DNA of 64,000 bases from Streptomyces sp. MST-110588 (lineage in GTDB: Bacteria > Actinomycetota > Actinomycetes > Streptomycetales > Streptomycetaceae): NCBI RefSeq assembly GCF_022695595.1, contig NZ_CP074380.1:682001-746000 (forward strand), given 5' to 3'. Positions 16,915-25,645 of the stretch are shown one piece after another. The translations under genes and the position numbers were made by a program. Under the pieces are notes generated by a model that had not been told where the DNA came from, made no database searches, and saw nothing but the letters and a program-made list of their open reading frames with translations. The first letter of the stretch is position 1, and the number at the start of each line of letters is the position of its first letter.

Positions 16915-18540
16915 TCAGCCGCCGAACCGGTCCCGCAGCTCCCGTTTGAGGACCTTTCCGGCGGCGTTGCGCGGCAGTTCGTCCACGAAGAGCACCCGCT
17001 TGGGGACCTTGAAGTGCGCGAGCCGTTCCCGTACGAAGGCGATCAGCTCCCGCGCGAGAGGGGCCGTCCGCCGCTCGTCTTCTCCGTTCCCCTCCTCTCC
17101 TTCGCTCCTCCCGGCCCGGCCGTCCTCCTCGTCCCCTCACCCCGTCCGTCCCGCTCCTCCCCCGGCCCGAAGCCCGGGCCCGAGGCGACGACGACCGCGG
17201 TCACCGCCTCGATCCAGCGGTCGTCCGGCAGTCCGATCACCGCGGCCTCCACGACCCGCGGGTGCGCGTACAGCACCTCCTCCACCTCCCGCGGGGCGAC
17301 CTGCACACCACCGGACTTGATCACATCCTTGACCCGGTCGACGACCGTGAAATAGCCCTGTGCGTCCCGCACCCCCAGATCCCCGAGCGGAACCAGCCGT
17401 CCCGGAAGGCCGCGCAGGTCTCCCCCGGGTCCTTCCAGTACCCCTCGCACAACTGCGGGGACCGGTAGACGATCTCACCGGGAGTGCCGTCGGGGACATC
17501 CGCGCCGGTCACGGTGTGGGCGACCCGGGCCTCCACGAAGAGGACCGGCCGTCCGCACGACTCCATCCGCCCTCGTGCTCCTGCGGCCCCAGAACGGTCG
17601 CCAGCGGCCCGATCTCGCTCTGCCCGAAGCAGTTGTACAGGGCGAGGCCGGGCAGCCGTGCGCGCAGCCGCTCCAGTACGGGCACCGGCATGGCCGACGC
17701 CCCGTAGTACGCCTTGCGCAGCCCGCTCAGGTCACGCCCGGCGAATCCGGGGTGCCGGCAGAGACCGGCCCATACGGTCGGCGGGGCGAAGAGGCTGTCG
17801 CACCGGCCCGCCTCCACCAGTTCGAAGATCCGGTACGGGCCGGGCGCGTCCAGGATCGTGTTCCGCGCGCCGACCGCCAGGTAGGGCATCAGGAAGACGT
17901 GCAACTGCGCGGAGTGGTACAGCGGCAGGGCGTGGACCGGCCGGTCGCTCTCCTTCAGGTCCAGGGCGGGCACGGCACTGGCGTACTCGTGGACCAGCGC
18001 GCGGTGCGTCATCATCGCGCCCTTGGGCCGCGCGGTCGTGCCGGAGGTGTACAGGAGCTGGGCGAGTTCCCGTTCGTCCACCTCCCCGGCACTCAGCATC
18101 GTCCTGCCCTCCCTGGGCCAGGCTTCCACCTGGTCCAGCAGCGAACCGGTGGCATCACGCAGCGGCATGGACCGTACGGACCGCGGCAGGTGGTGGGCGA
18201 GTGCCGGATCGGTCAGCACCAGCGCGCTGCCGGAATGCTCCAGGATGTAGCGCAGTTCCCCGCCGCGCAGTTGGTGGTTGACGGGTACGTGCACCAGACC
18301 GGCCCGGGCGCACGCCAGGAAGCCGATCAGATACGCGTCGGAGTTGTGCCCATAGGCGGCGACCCGGTCACCGTCGGCCAGTCCGCCTTCCCTCAGGATC
18401 ACCGACGCGGCCGTCACCGCCTCGTCCAGTTCCCGGTAGGTCCAGGCCCGGTCGCCGTAGCGCACGGCCGTACGTCCGGGGACCCGCCGGGCGCTGCGCC
18501 GCAGGACCGCGTCGACCGTGCCGCTCCGCACTCCCGTCAT
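16915..18540 (-). pseudogene. Acyl-CoA ligase (AMP-forming), three apparent frameshifts
   Basis: Restored length about 542 residues. ANL motifs: LLYTSGTTARPKGA near residue 165, YNCFGQSEIGP near 295, then, after a first break near 17566-17571, GRPVLFVEARV and SGDLGVRDAQGYFTVVDR (second break at the C-run 17381-17384), DVIKSGGVQVAP, and after a third break near 17049-17051 the end LPRNAAGKVLKRELRDRF with the catalytic lysine. Adding one base to a G/C run at each place restores a complete enzyme; the third site could also lie within the Gly/Glu-rich insert encoded at about 17055-17190. I read this as sequencing error. The enzyme activates a carboxylic acid to its CoA ester; the substrate is unknown. 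Divergent from the acylase gene. Confidence 0.82.
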
Positions 18541-18698
18541 GCGGTGATCCTCGGCCCGTCCCGCACGCGGGTCAAGACCACCGGCCCATTGGTAGGCTCA
18601 ACGCCCCCGTGCGGCACGCCAGTTGGCCTTCACCGGCCCGGTCGCCGCCGGTATACGACAGGAACGCTGAACGCTCGCCAGACACCAGGGGAGGATTC

Positions 18699-21158
18699 AT
18701 GCGCAACCGTCTGAGAAAGCTCGCACTCGCCGGGGTGGTGCTGCTGACCGCCGCGGCCCCGCTGCCGTCGGGCGCGGCGGCGGCCGAGGCCCGTACCCGT
18801 ACGCACCCGTCCGCCGACGGCCTGTCCGCCGAGATCCGCTACACCGAGTACGGGATCCCGCACATCGTCGCCGAGGACTACCCGGACCTCGGCTTCGGCG
18901 AGGGCTGGGCCCAGGCCGCCGACCAGGTCTGCACCCTGGCCGAGGGCTTCGTGACGCTGCGCGGCGAGCGCTCCCGGTACTTCGGCGCGACCGGTGCCGC
19001 CGACCCCGCCCTGTCCTCCGCGACCACCAATCTCGCCGGCGACCTGTACTTCAAGGGCGTACGCGAGTCCGGCACCGTAGAGAAACTGCTGCGGCAGCCC
19101 GCGCCCGCCGGGCCGGGACACGAGGTCCAGGAGCTGATGCGCGGCTGGGTGGCCGGGTACAACGCCTGGCTGCGGCACAACCGCGTCACCGATCCCGCCT
19201 GTGCGGGCAAGGACTGGGTACGGCCGGTGACCCGGCTCGACGTGGCGATGCGCGGGTATGCGCTCGCGGTTCTCGGCGGCCAGGGCCGTGCGGTCGACGG
19301 CATCACCGCGGCCCAGCCGCCCGCCGGTTCCGCCACTTCCGGGCCCGCCACTTCCGGGCCCACCACCTCCGGGCCTGCCGCCCCGGGCCGTACGACCGGA
19401 AGCCGCGCCGCCGTCGCCGCCGCCCGCGCGCTCTTCCCTCAGGACGGCGCGGACATGGGCTCCAACGCGGTGGCGTTCCAGGGCTCCACGACGGCCGACG
19501 GCCGCGGTCTGCTCCTGGGCAATCCCCACTACCCCTGGTCCGGTGGCCGGCGCTTCTGGCAGTCGCAGGTCACCATCCCCGGCGAGCTGAACGCGGCGGG
19601 CGCCTCCCTCCTGGGTTCCTCCACCATTTCCATCGGCCACAACGCCCGTGTCGCATGGAGCCACACCGTGGCCACCGGCGTGCCGTTCAGCCTCCACCGG
19701 CTCACCCCGGACCCCGCCGACCCGACCGCCTACCTCGTGGACGGCAGGTCCGAGCCCATGAAGAAGCGGACCGTCACCGTCCCGGTGCAGGACGGCACCA
19801 CGGTCACCCGTACGCAGTGGTGGACGCGTTACGGGCCCGTGCTGACCTCTCTGGGGCAGCTCAAGCTGCCCTGGAGCCGGTCCGAGGTGTACGCCGTCAA
19901 CGACCCCAACGCGGTCAACATGCGCTCCGGTGACACCTCCCTGGCCTTCAGCAAGGCCGACGGCGTGGCCGGCATCGAGCGCGCGCTGCGCCGTACGCAG
20001 GGGCTGCCGTGGACGAACACCGTGGCCGCCGACGCCGCCGGGCACACCCTCTACACCCAGGCGCAGGTGCTGCCCCGGGGCACCGACGACCTCGCGCGGC
20101 GCTGCTCCACGCCGCTGGGCGCCGCCACCTACCCGGCCACGGGTCTGGCGGTCCTGGACGGCTCACGGTCCGACTGCGCCTTCGGCAGCGACCCGGACGC
20201 CGTTCAGCCGGGCATCTTCGGCCCGTCCGCGGTGCCCACGCTCAAGGACGCCCCGTATGCCGAGAACTCCAACGACAGTGCCTGGCTGTCCAACGCCGAC
20301 CGGCCGCTCACCGGATACCCGCGCATCTTCGGGGACATCGGTACGCCGCGCTCGCTGCGTACCCGCGGCGCCTTGGAAGACGTCTCGGCGATGGCCGCCC
20401 GGGGCCGGCTCACCGTGGCGGACCTGCAACGACAGCAGTTCGCCAACCGGGCGCCGGCCGGTGGTCTGGCCGCCGCGGACACCGCCGCCGCCTGCTCCGC
20501 ACTGCCCGGCGGCACCGCGCCGGACAGCGGCGGCAGGCCGGTCGACGTCCGGGAAGCGTGTGAGGTCATCGGCCACTGGGACCGGACCGTACGCACCGAC
20601 AGCGAAGGCGCCCTGCTGTTCGACCGGTTCTGGCGGAAACTGACCGCCAAGGTGCCGCCGGCCGAGCGGTGGAAGACCCCGTTCGACCCGGCCGATCCCG
20701 TACACACCCCACGCACCCTGAACACCGCGGCCCCCGGCTTCACCACCGCCCTCGCCGACGCCGTGGCCGAACTGTGCGCCGCGGGCATCCCGCTCGACGC
20801 TCCCCTGGGAGAGCACCAGTTCGTCGTACGGAACGGCAAGCGGATCCCCGTCCCCGGCGGCACCGAGGCGCTCGGGATCTGGAACAAGACCGAGGGCCTG
20901 TGGGATCCGGCGGGCGGTGGATACCGCGAGGTGGTCCACGGCTCCAGCTACATCCAGGCGGTCGGGTTCGACGGCAGCCGCTGCCCGGTGGCCCGTACGC
21001 TGCTGACCTACTCGCAGTCCTCCAACCCGCTCTCCCCGCACTACAGCGACCAGACCGAGCTGTACTCGGCCGGCCGTATGATCCGCGAGCGGTTCTGCGA
21101 GAAGGACATCCTGGCCTCACCGGAGCTGAGGGTGGTACGCGTCCACGACGGCCGCTGA
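18699..21158 (+). CDS. Secreted penicillin-acylase-family Ntn hydrolase
   Basis: 819 residues. ATG at 18699 with GGGGAGG upstream. A signal peptide (residues 1 to about 29, KLALAGVVLLTAAAPLP core) directs export. The family is made as a precursor and self-cleaves to alpha and beta chains; the expected beta-chain nucleophile is the Ser in MGSNAVAF, about residue 255, followed by NPHYPW and GHNARVAWSHT. Members hydrolyse amide bonds of penicillins, acyl-homoserine lactones or lipopeptides (aculeacin acylase type, which this resembles in length). A Thr/Ser/Gly/Pro repeat (TSGPATSGPTTSGP) just before the cleavage site lies in the probable spacer peptide. Substrate is not evident from the neighbourhood. 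Confidence 0.88.
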   Translation: MRNRLRKLALAGVVLLTAAAPLPSGAAAAEARTRTHPSADGLSAEIRYTEYGIPHIVAEDYPDLGFGEGWAQAADQVCTLAEGFVTLRGERSRYFGATGAADPALSSATTNLAGDLYFKGVRESGTVEKLLRQPAPAGPGHEVQELMRGWVAGYNAWLRHNRVTDPACAGKDWVRPVTRLDVAMRGYALAVLGGQGRAVDGITAAQPPAGSATSGPATSGPTTSGPAAPGRTTGSRAAVAAARALFPQDGADMGSNAVAFQGSTTADGRGLLLGNPHYPWSGGRRFWQSQVTIPGELNAAGASLLGSSTISIGHNARVAWSHTVATGVPFSLHRLTPDPADPTAYLVDGRSEPMKKRTVTVPVQDGTTVTRTQWWTRYGPVLTSLGQLKLPWSRSEVYAVNDPNAVNMRSGDTSLAFSKADGVAGIERALRRTQGLPWTNTVAADAAGHTLYTQAQVLPRGTDDLARRCSTPLGAATYPATGLAVLDGSRSDCAFGSDPDAVQPGIFGPSAVPTLKDAPYAENSNDSAWLSNADRPLTGYPRIFGDIGTPRSLRTRGALEDVSAMAARGRLTVADLQRQQFANRAPAGGLAAADTAAACSALPGGTAPDSGGRPVDVREACEVIGHWDRTVRTDSEGALLFDRFWRKLTAKVPPAERWKTPFDPADPVHTPRTLNTAAPGFTTALADAVAELCAAGIPLDAPLGEHQFVVRNGKRIPVPGGTEALGIWNKTEGLWDPAGGGYREVVHGSSYIQAVGFDGSRCPVARTLLTYSQSSNPLSPHYSDQTELYSAGRMIRERFCEKDILASPELRVVRVHDGR

Positions 21159-21248
21159 GACCGGCCCGTACGTCACCATGCCGGCCGGTCGATCAGGCGG
21201 TCAGCCGGCCGGCCGGTCGGTCAGTCGGTCAACTCCACGTCCGCACGT

Positions 21249-22807
21249 CTACACGGCGCGCTCCCGGCCCTCCCAGTACGGGTCGCGGAGCCGCCGCTTG
21301 TAGAGCTTGCCGTTCGGGTCGCGCGGCATGGCGGCGGTGAACTCCAGCGTCCTGGGCCGTTTGTACGCCGCGAGCCGCTCGGCGCAGTGCGCGAGGATCT
21401 CCTCGGCCAGCGCGGGGCCCGGCCGGTGCCCGTCGGCCGGCTCGACCACGGCCTTGACCTCCTCACCCCAGTCCTCGTGCGGGACACCGAAGGCCGCGGC
21501 GTCCGCGACCGCGGGATGGGCGAGGAGGGCGGACTCGATCTCGGCGGGGTAGATGTTGACCCCGCCCGAGATGATCAGGTCGATCTTGCGGTCGTGGAGG
21601 AAGAGATAGCCGTCCTCGTCGAGGTGGCCGAGGTCGCCGACGGTGAAGAAGTCACCGATCCGGTTCCGGCGCGTCTTGTCCTCGTCCTTGTGGTAGCTGA
21701 ATCCGCCGGTGGTCATCTTCATGTAGACCGTGCCCGTCTCGCCGGGCGGCAGCCGGTTGCCGTCGTCGTCGAAGACGGCGAGTTCGCTGATGGGCCACGC
21801 CTTTCCGACGGTGCCCGGCTTCTTGAGCCAGTCCTGCGCGGTGGCGAACGCCCCGCCGCCCTCACTGGCCGCGTAGTACTCCTCGACGCAGTTCCCCCAC
21901 CAGTCGATCATCGCCCGCTTGACGTGGTCGGGGCAGGGCGCGGCGCCGTGGATGGCGTGCCGCATGGAGGAGACGTCGTACGCCGTCCGGATCTCCTGCG
22001 GAAGGGCGAGCAGGCGGTGGAACTGGGTCGGCACCATGTGCGTATGGGTGCAGCGGTAGGTCTCGATGAGGCGCAGCATCTCTTGGGGCGTCCACTTGTC
22101 CATCAGGACCAGCCGGTGCCCCATGTGCAGGGAGGCCGCCGCGAATTGCAGCACGGCGGTGTGGTAGAGCGGCGAGCAGACCAGGTGCACGTTGCCGTCG
22201 AACGGCTTGATGCCGAAGATGCCCAGGAAGCCGCCGAGCGCGGTCTCCTCGGGCGGCTTGCCGGGCAGCGGGCGGCGGATGCCGCGCGGGCGGCCGGTGG
22301 TGCCGGAGGTGTAGTTCATGACCCAGCCCAGGGTGCGGCCCTCGGGTACGGAACCCGGACGGCCCGCCAGGAGATCCGCGTACGGACGGAATCCGTCGAC
22401 CGTGCCGACCGCGTAACGCTGTCCGGCGGGCAGCCGCGCCTGGTCCGCGGCGGCGCGCACGGCGCCGGCGAACCGCTCGTGGGCGATGAGCGCCTTGGCC
22501 CCGAGTCGCGGAGGATCCAGGCGATCTCCGGGCCTACCGAGTGGTGGTTGACGGGGACGAGGTACCAGCCGGCCTGCGAGGCGGCGAGGTAGGCGGTGAG
22601 CATCTCGACGCCGTTGGGCAGGACGACGGCGAAGGCGTCGCCGCGCTCCAGGCCGGCCGCGCGCAGTCCGTGCACCAGGCGGTTGCAGGCGGCGTGCAGC
22701 CGGTCCGCGGTCCAGCGCTCGCCGTCGGGCGCGAAAAGGACCGTACGGTCGGGGTCGGCGGCGGCCTGGGCCCAGAAGCCGTTGGGGGGCCGGGACTCGT
22801 CGGTCAT
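21249..22807 (-). pseudogene. Acyl-CoA ligase (AMP-forming), one apparent frameshift
   Basis: Restored length 519 residues; ATG at 22807 preceded by GAGGAGGAC. Motifs: MNYTSGTTGRPRGI near residue 165, YYAASEGGG near 310, VGDLGHLDEDGYLFLHDR near 385, and PRDPNGKLYKRRLRD at the end with the catalytic lysine. The frame breaks at the C-run 22499-22502 (minus GGGG); one extra base joins WILRDSGA to KALIAHERF. It is a second fatty or aryl acid activator, close to the FadD17/FadD13-type bile-acid ligases by its overall pattern, though that is only an impression. The nitronate-monooxygenase-like gene lies 144 bp upstream on the same strand, so both may be one unit. Confidence 0.82.
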
Positions 22808-22906
22808 GGCACTGTCCTCCTCGGGAGCGGGGCGGTGGTCGGTGGGGTCGTGACGGTGGCGGGGCCGGACGGGCGCGCGGTGAGCGGCGTACGGGGCGCG
22901 GCGTAC

Positions 22907-22960
22907 GGCACCGCGCCGGGCATGTCAGCCGCGGGCACCGCGCCGGGCATGTCAGCCGCG
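22907..22960. repeat. 27-bp direct repeat, two copies
   Basis: GGCACCGCGCCGGGCATGTC plus seven bases occurs at 22907 and again at 22934, in tandem with 27-bp period. The second copy supplies the stop codon of the flavoprotein gene ending at 22952. Confidence 0.8.
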
Positions 22961-24055
22961 CCCGGCGATGCGGTTGACGCGGTCGACGGCGGCCTCGAAG
23001 CCGCGGGTCAGGTCGTCGAAGACCTCCCGTACACCGCGCTCGGAGTTCATCCGGCCGACGATCTGGCCGACCGGCGTACCCAGCAGCGGCTCGACCTCGT
23101 ACTTCTGGATGCGGGAGAGGGCGTCGGCGACCAGCAGCCCCTGGAGCGGCATGGGCAGCGGGCCGGGGCCGGCCGGGTCGTCCCAGGCGTCGGTCCACGC
23201 GGTGCGCAACTGGCGGGCGGGCTTGCCGCTCAGCGCGCGCGAGCGGACGGTGTCGCCCGGCCCCGCCGCCAGGAGTTTGCGGGTCAGGGCACGGGAGTGC
23301 AGCGAGGCTTCGGTGGTGGTCAGCCAGATGGAGCCGAGCCAGACACCCTGCGCGCCCAGGGCCAGCCCGGCGGCGATCTGTTCCCCGGTGCCGATGCCGC
23401 CGGCGGCCAGGACGGGCAGCGGGTGCACGGCCCGTACGACTTCCGGGGTCAGCACCATCGTGGCGATCTCGCCGGTGTGGCCGCCGGCCTCGTAGCCCTG
23501 GGCGACGACGATGTCGATCCCGGCGTCCTTGTGGCGCCGGGCGTGGTGCGGGCTGCCGGCCAGCGCGGCGAGGAGGACGCCACGGTCGTGGGCCCGTCGT
23601 ACGACATCGGCGGGCGGCGGGCCGAGCGCGCTGGCCAGCAGCCTGACCGGGTGGTCGAAGGCCACGTCCAGTTGGCCGCGCGCGACCTGCTCCATCCAGC
23701 CGGTGATACGCCAGCCGGACGCCTCGCCCTCGCGCAGCGGGGGAACGCCGTACCGGGCCAGGACGTCCTGGACGAAACGGCGGTGCTCCGGCGGGATCAT
23801 CGCCTCGACGTCGGCTTCCGTGACGCCCTCCACCTTCTTGGCGGGCATGACGACGTCGAGTCCGTACGGCAGTCCGTCGGTGTGCCGGGTCATCCACTCC
23901 AGGTCCCGGGCGAGATCGTCCGGGGCGGTGTAGCGGACGGCGCCCAGGACGCCCAGGCCGCCGGCCCGGGTGATCGCGGCGGCCACGGCGGGGAACGGCG
24001 TGAACCCGAAGACGGCGTGCTCGATGCCCAGCGCGTTGCTCAGCTCCGTCTGCAT
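22952..24055 (-). CDS. Nitronate monooxygenase / 2-nitropropane dioxygenase-like flavoprotein
   Basis: 367 residues from the ATG at 24055. TIM-barrel FMN protein: FPAVAAAITRAGGLGVLG near residue 21, DIVVAQGYEAGGHTGE near 190 and the phosphate-binding VLAAGGIGTGEQIAAGLALGAQGVWLGS near 220. The VAQGxEAGGHxG segment is characteristic of nitronate monooxygenases and related NAD(P)H-dependent flavin reductases, which protect against propionate-3-nitronate; steroid-degradation clusters carry a similar protein. It precedes a CoA ligase on the same strand. No strong ribosome site was found before the chosen start. Confidence 0.85.
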   Translation of the reverse strand: MQTELSNALGIEHAVFGFTPFPAVAAAITRAGGLGVLGAVRYTAPDDLARDLEWMTRHTDGLPYGLDVVMPAKKVEGVTEADVEAMIPPEHRRFVQDVLARYGVPPLREGEASGWRITGWMEQVARGQLDVAFDHPVRLLASALGPPPADVVRRAHDRGVLLAALAGSPHHARRHKDAGIDIVVAQGYEAGGHTGEIATMVLTPEVVRAVHPLPVLAAGGIGTGEQIAAGLALGAQGVWLGSIWLTTTEASLHSRALTRKLLAAGPGDTVRSRALSGKPARQLRTAWTDAWDDPAGPGPLPMPLQGLLVADALSRIQKYEVEPLLGTPVGQIVGRMNSERGVREVFDDLTRGFEAAVDRVNRIAGRG

Positions 24056-24220
24056 GGGCGCAGGATGCCGCAGCGGGCCGTACGAGGGAAGACTTCTCTG
24101 ACGTACCGTCAGTTGTGCGGTGTGCGTCCGCACGTCTCCCGCACACCCGCCATGTCACTTCTTCACCGGTCCCGTCCGTCCACCAGGAAAACGGCCGGAA
24201 CCTCCAACGGAAGGCATGAG

Positions 24221-25498
24221 ATGCGAGACGAGATCACGGTGATCGGCGGCGGAACGGCCGGGCTGGTGGCCGCCATCGCCTGCGCGGAGGCAGGGGCGCG
24301 GGTGACGCTCCACGAGGCGCACGCGACCCTGGGCGGACGGGCCCGGGCCACGGCCGCACCCCACGTCGCCCACGAAGGCCCCCATGTCTTCTACGCCGAC
24401 GGGCCGCACTGGTCCTGGCTGGCCGACCGCGGCCTGACCGGGCGCCTGTGCCGGCCGCCGGTCCGGGACGCGCTGCGGTTCTCCTTCGTACGCGGCGGGC
24501 GCCTCACCCCGCGCCCGCCGGCCGGGCTCGTGCGGATGATGGCCGCCGGCCTCTTCCGCGAAGCCCCGGTCGAGGAGGACTTCCACACGTGGGCGACGCG
24601 GCACTTCGGGGAGCCGGCGGCGCGGGCCGCCGCCAACGCCATCGCCGTGGTGACGTACGACGCGGACACCGGGCGGCTGTCGGCGGCCTTCGTATGGAGG
24701 CTGTTCCGCCGGGTCTTCGCGCCCAGGCCGCCGGCGGTGCGGTGGGTGGCGGGCGGCTGGCAGGCGGTCATCGGCCGACTGGAGATCCGCGCCCGGCAGC
24801 TCGGCGTACGTGTCGAACCGAGCTCCCGGATCACCGAGTTGCCCGGCCATCCGACGATCGTGGCCACCGAACTCTCCGCCGCCCGGGCTCTGTTGGGCGA
24901 TGAGTCGCTGCGCTGGGAGAGCGGCCACTGCGTCCTGCTGGACCTGGCGGTGACCACGGACCCGGCAGCCAGGGGCGCAGCAGTCAAGGGCTCGGCGGCC
25001 AAGAGCTTGGGGATCAAGGGTCTGGGGACCAAGGGCTTGCGGCTCAAGAACCCGGCACCCAGGAGTCCGCGTGACCGCTTCATCGCCTTCGACCTGGACA
25101 CGGGCGGCTTCCATGAGAGCTACTCGATGCAGGACCCGAGCACCGCGCCGCCCGGGGAGTCGCTGTTCCAGCTCGACATGCCGGTACGGGCCGGGGAGTC
25201 CACGGCACAGGCCCGGCGGCGGCTGGAGGCGCTGGCCGATCTCACCGTCCCCGGCTGGCGGGAGCGGGTGACCTGGCAGCGCGGCGGCACGGCCCGCGGC
25301 CGGACCGGTGCGCTCGACCTGCCCGGCACCACCTGGCGTGACCGGCCCGCCGTCGAGCGGGGGGACGGCGTCTTCCTGGCCGGTGACATGGTGGCGGCAC
25401 CCGGGATGCGGGGCGAGATTTCCATCAACAGCGCCTTGCGGGCCGCGGCGGGTGCCGTACGGGCGGCAAAGGGGCGCGGCCGGGCCGTATCAGCCTGA
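24221..25498 (+). CDS. FAD-dependent oxidoreductase (amine oxidase / phytoene-desaturase-like)
   Basis: 425 residues. The ATG at 24221 has GGAAGG upstream. The N-terminal dinucleotide fold VIGGGTAGLVAAIACAEAG (residues 8-26) is followed by the LGGRARA motif that contacts FAD, and the C-terminal VFLAGDMVAAPGMRGEISINSA closes the FAD site. Overall this matches carotenoid/amine-oxidase-like flavoproteins of about 430-500 residues. A Lys/Gly/Leu repeat (about 250-275, units like KGLGTKGL) is inserted in the middle and looks like expanded low-complexity DNA. Substrate unknown. It stands alone on the plus strand between two minus-strand genes. Confidence 0.8.
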   Translation: MRDEITVIGGGTAGLVAAIACAEAGARVTLHEAHATLGGRARATAAPHVAHEGPHVFYADGPHWSWLADRGLTGRLCRPPVRDALRFSFVRGGRLTPRPPAGLVRMMAAGLFREAPVEEDFHTWATRHFGEPAARAAANAIAVVTYDADTGRLSAAFVWRLFRRVFAPRPPAVRWVAGGWQAVIGRLEIRARQLGVRVEPSSRITELPGHPTIVATELSAARALLGDESLRWESGHCVLLDLAVTTDPAARGAAVKGSAAKSLGIKGLGTKGLRLKNPAPRSPRDRFIAFDLDTGGFHESYSMQDPSTAPPGESLFQLDMPVRAGESTAQARRRLEALADLTVPGWRERVTWQRGGTARGRTGALDLPGTTWRDRPAVERGDGVFLAGDMVAAPGMRGEISINSALRAAAGAVRAAKGRGRAVSA

Positions 25499-25520
25499 TG
25501 CCGCGGCGTTCCGGCGCGGG

Positions 25521-25580
25521 CTCAGTGATCCGGTGCGGGGCTCAGTGATCCGGTGCGGGGCTCAGTGATCCGGTGCGGCG
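25521..25580. repeat. 20-bp tandem repeat, three copies
   Basis: CTCAGTGATCCGGTGCGGGG is present at 25521 and 25541 without change and at 25561 with one mismatch; partial copies flank it on both sides. It occupies the gap between the convergent FAD-protein and kinase genes. Confidence 0.9.
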
Positions 25581-25645
25581 CCCGGGCGGCCCGGAGGCGG
25601 GACGTCGACGACCGGTGCGGGGCTCACCGTTCCGGGGTGCGGGCC

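Noticed and set aside
17055..17190. Separate gene or mobile insert within the acyl-CoA ligase
   Set aside because: It is a Gly/Glu/Arg-rich low-complexity stretch in a known variable loop, like other inserts in this window.
25521..25580. CRISPR array
   Set aside because: Repeats are directly adjacent with no spacers and there are only three; no cas genes in the window.
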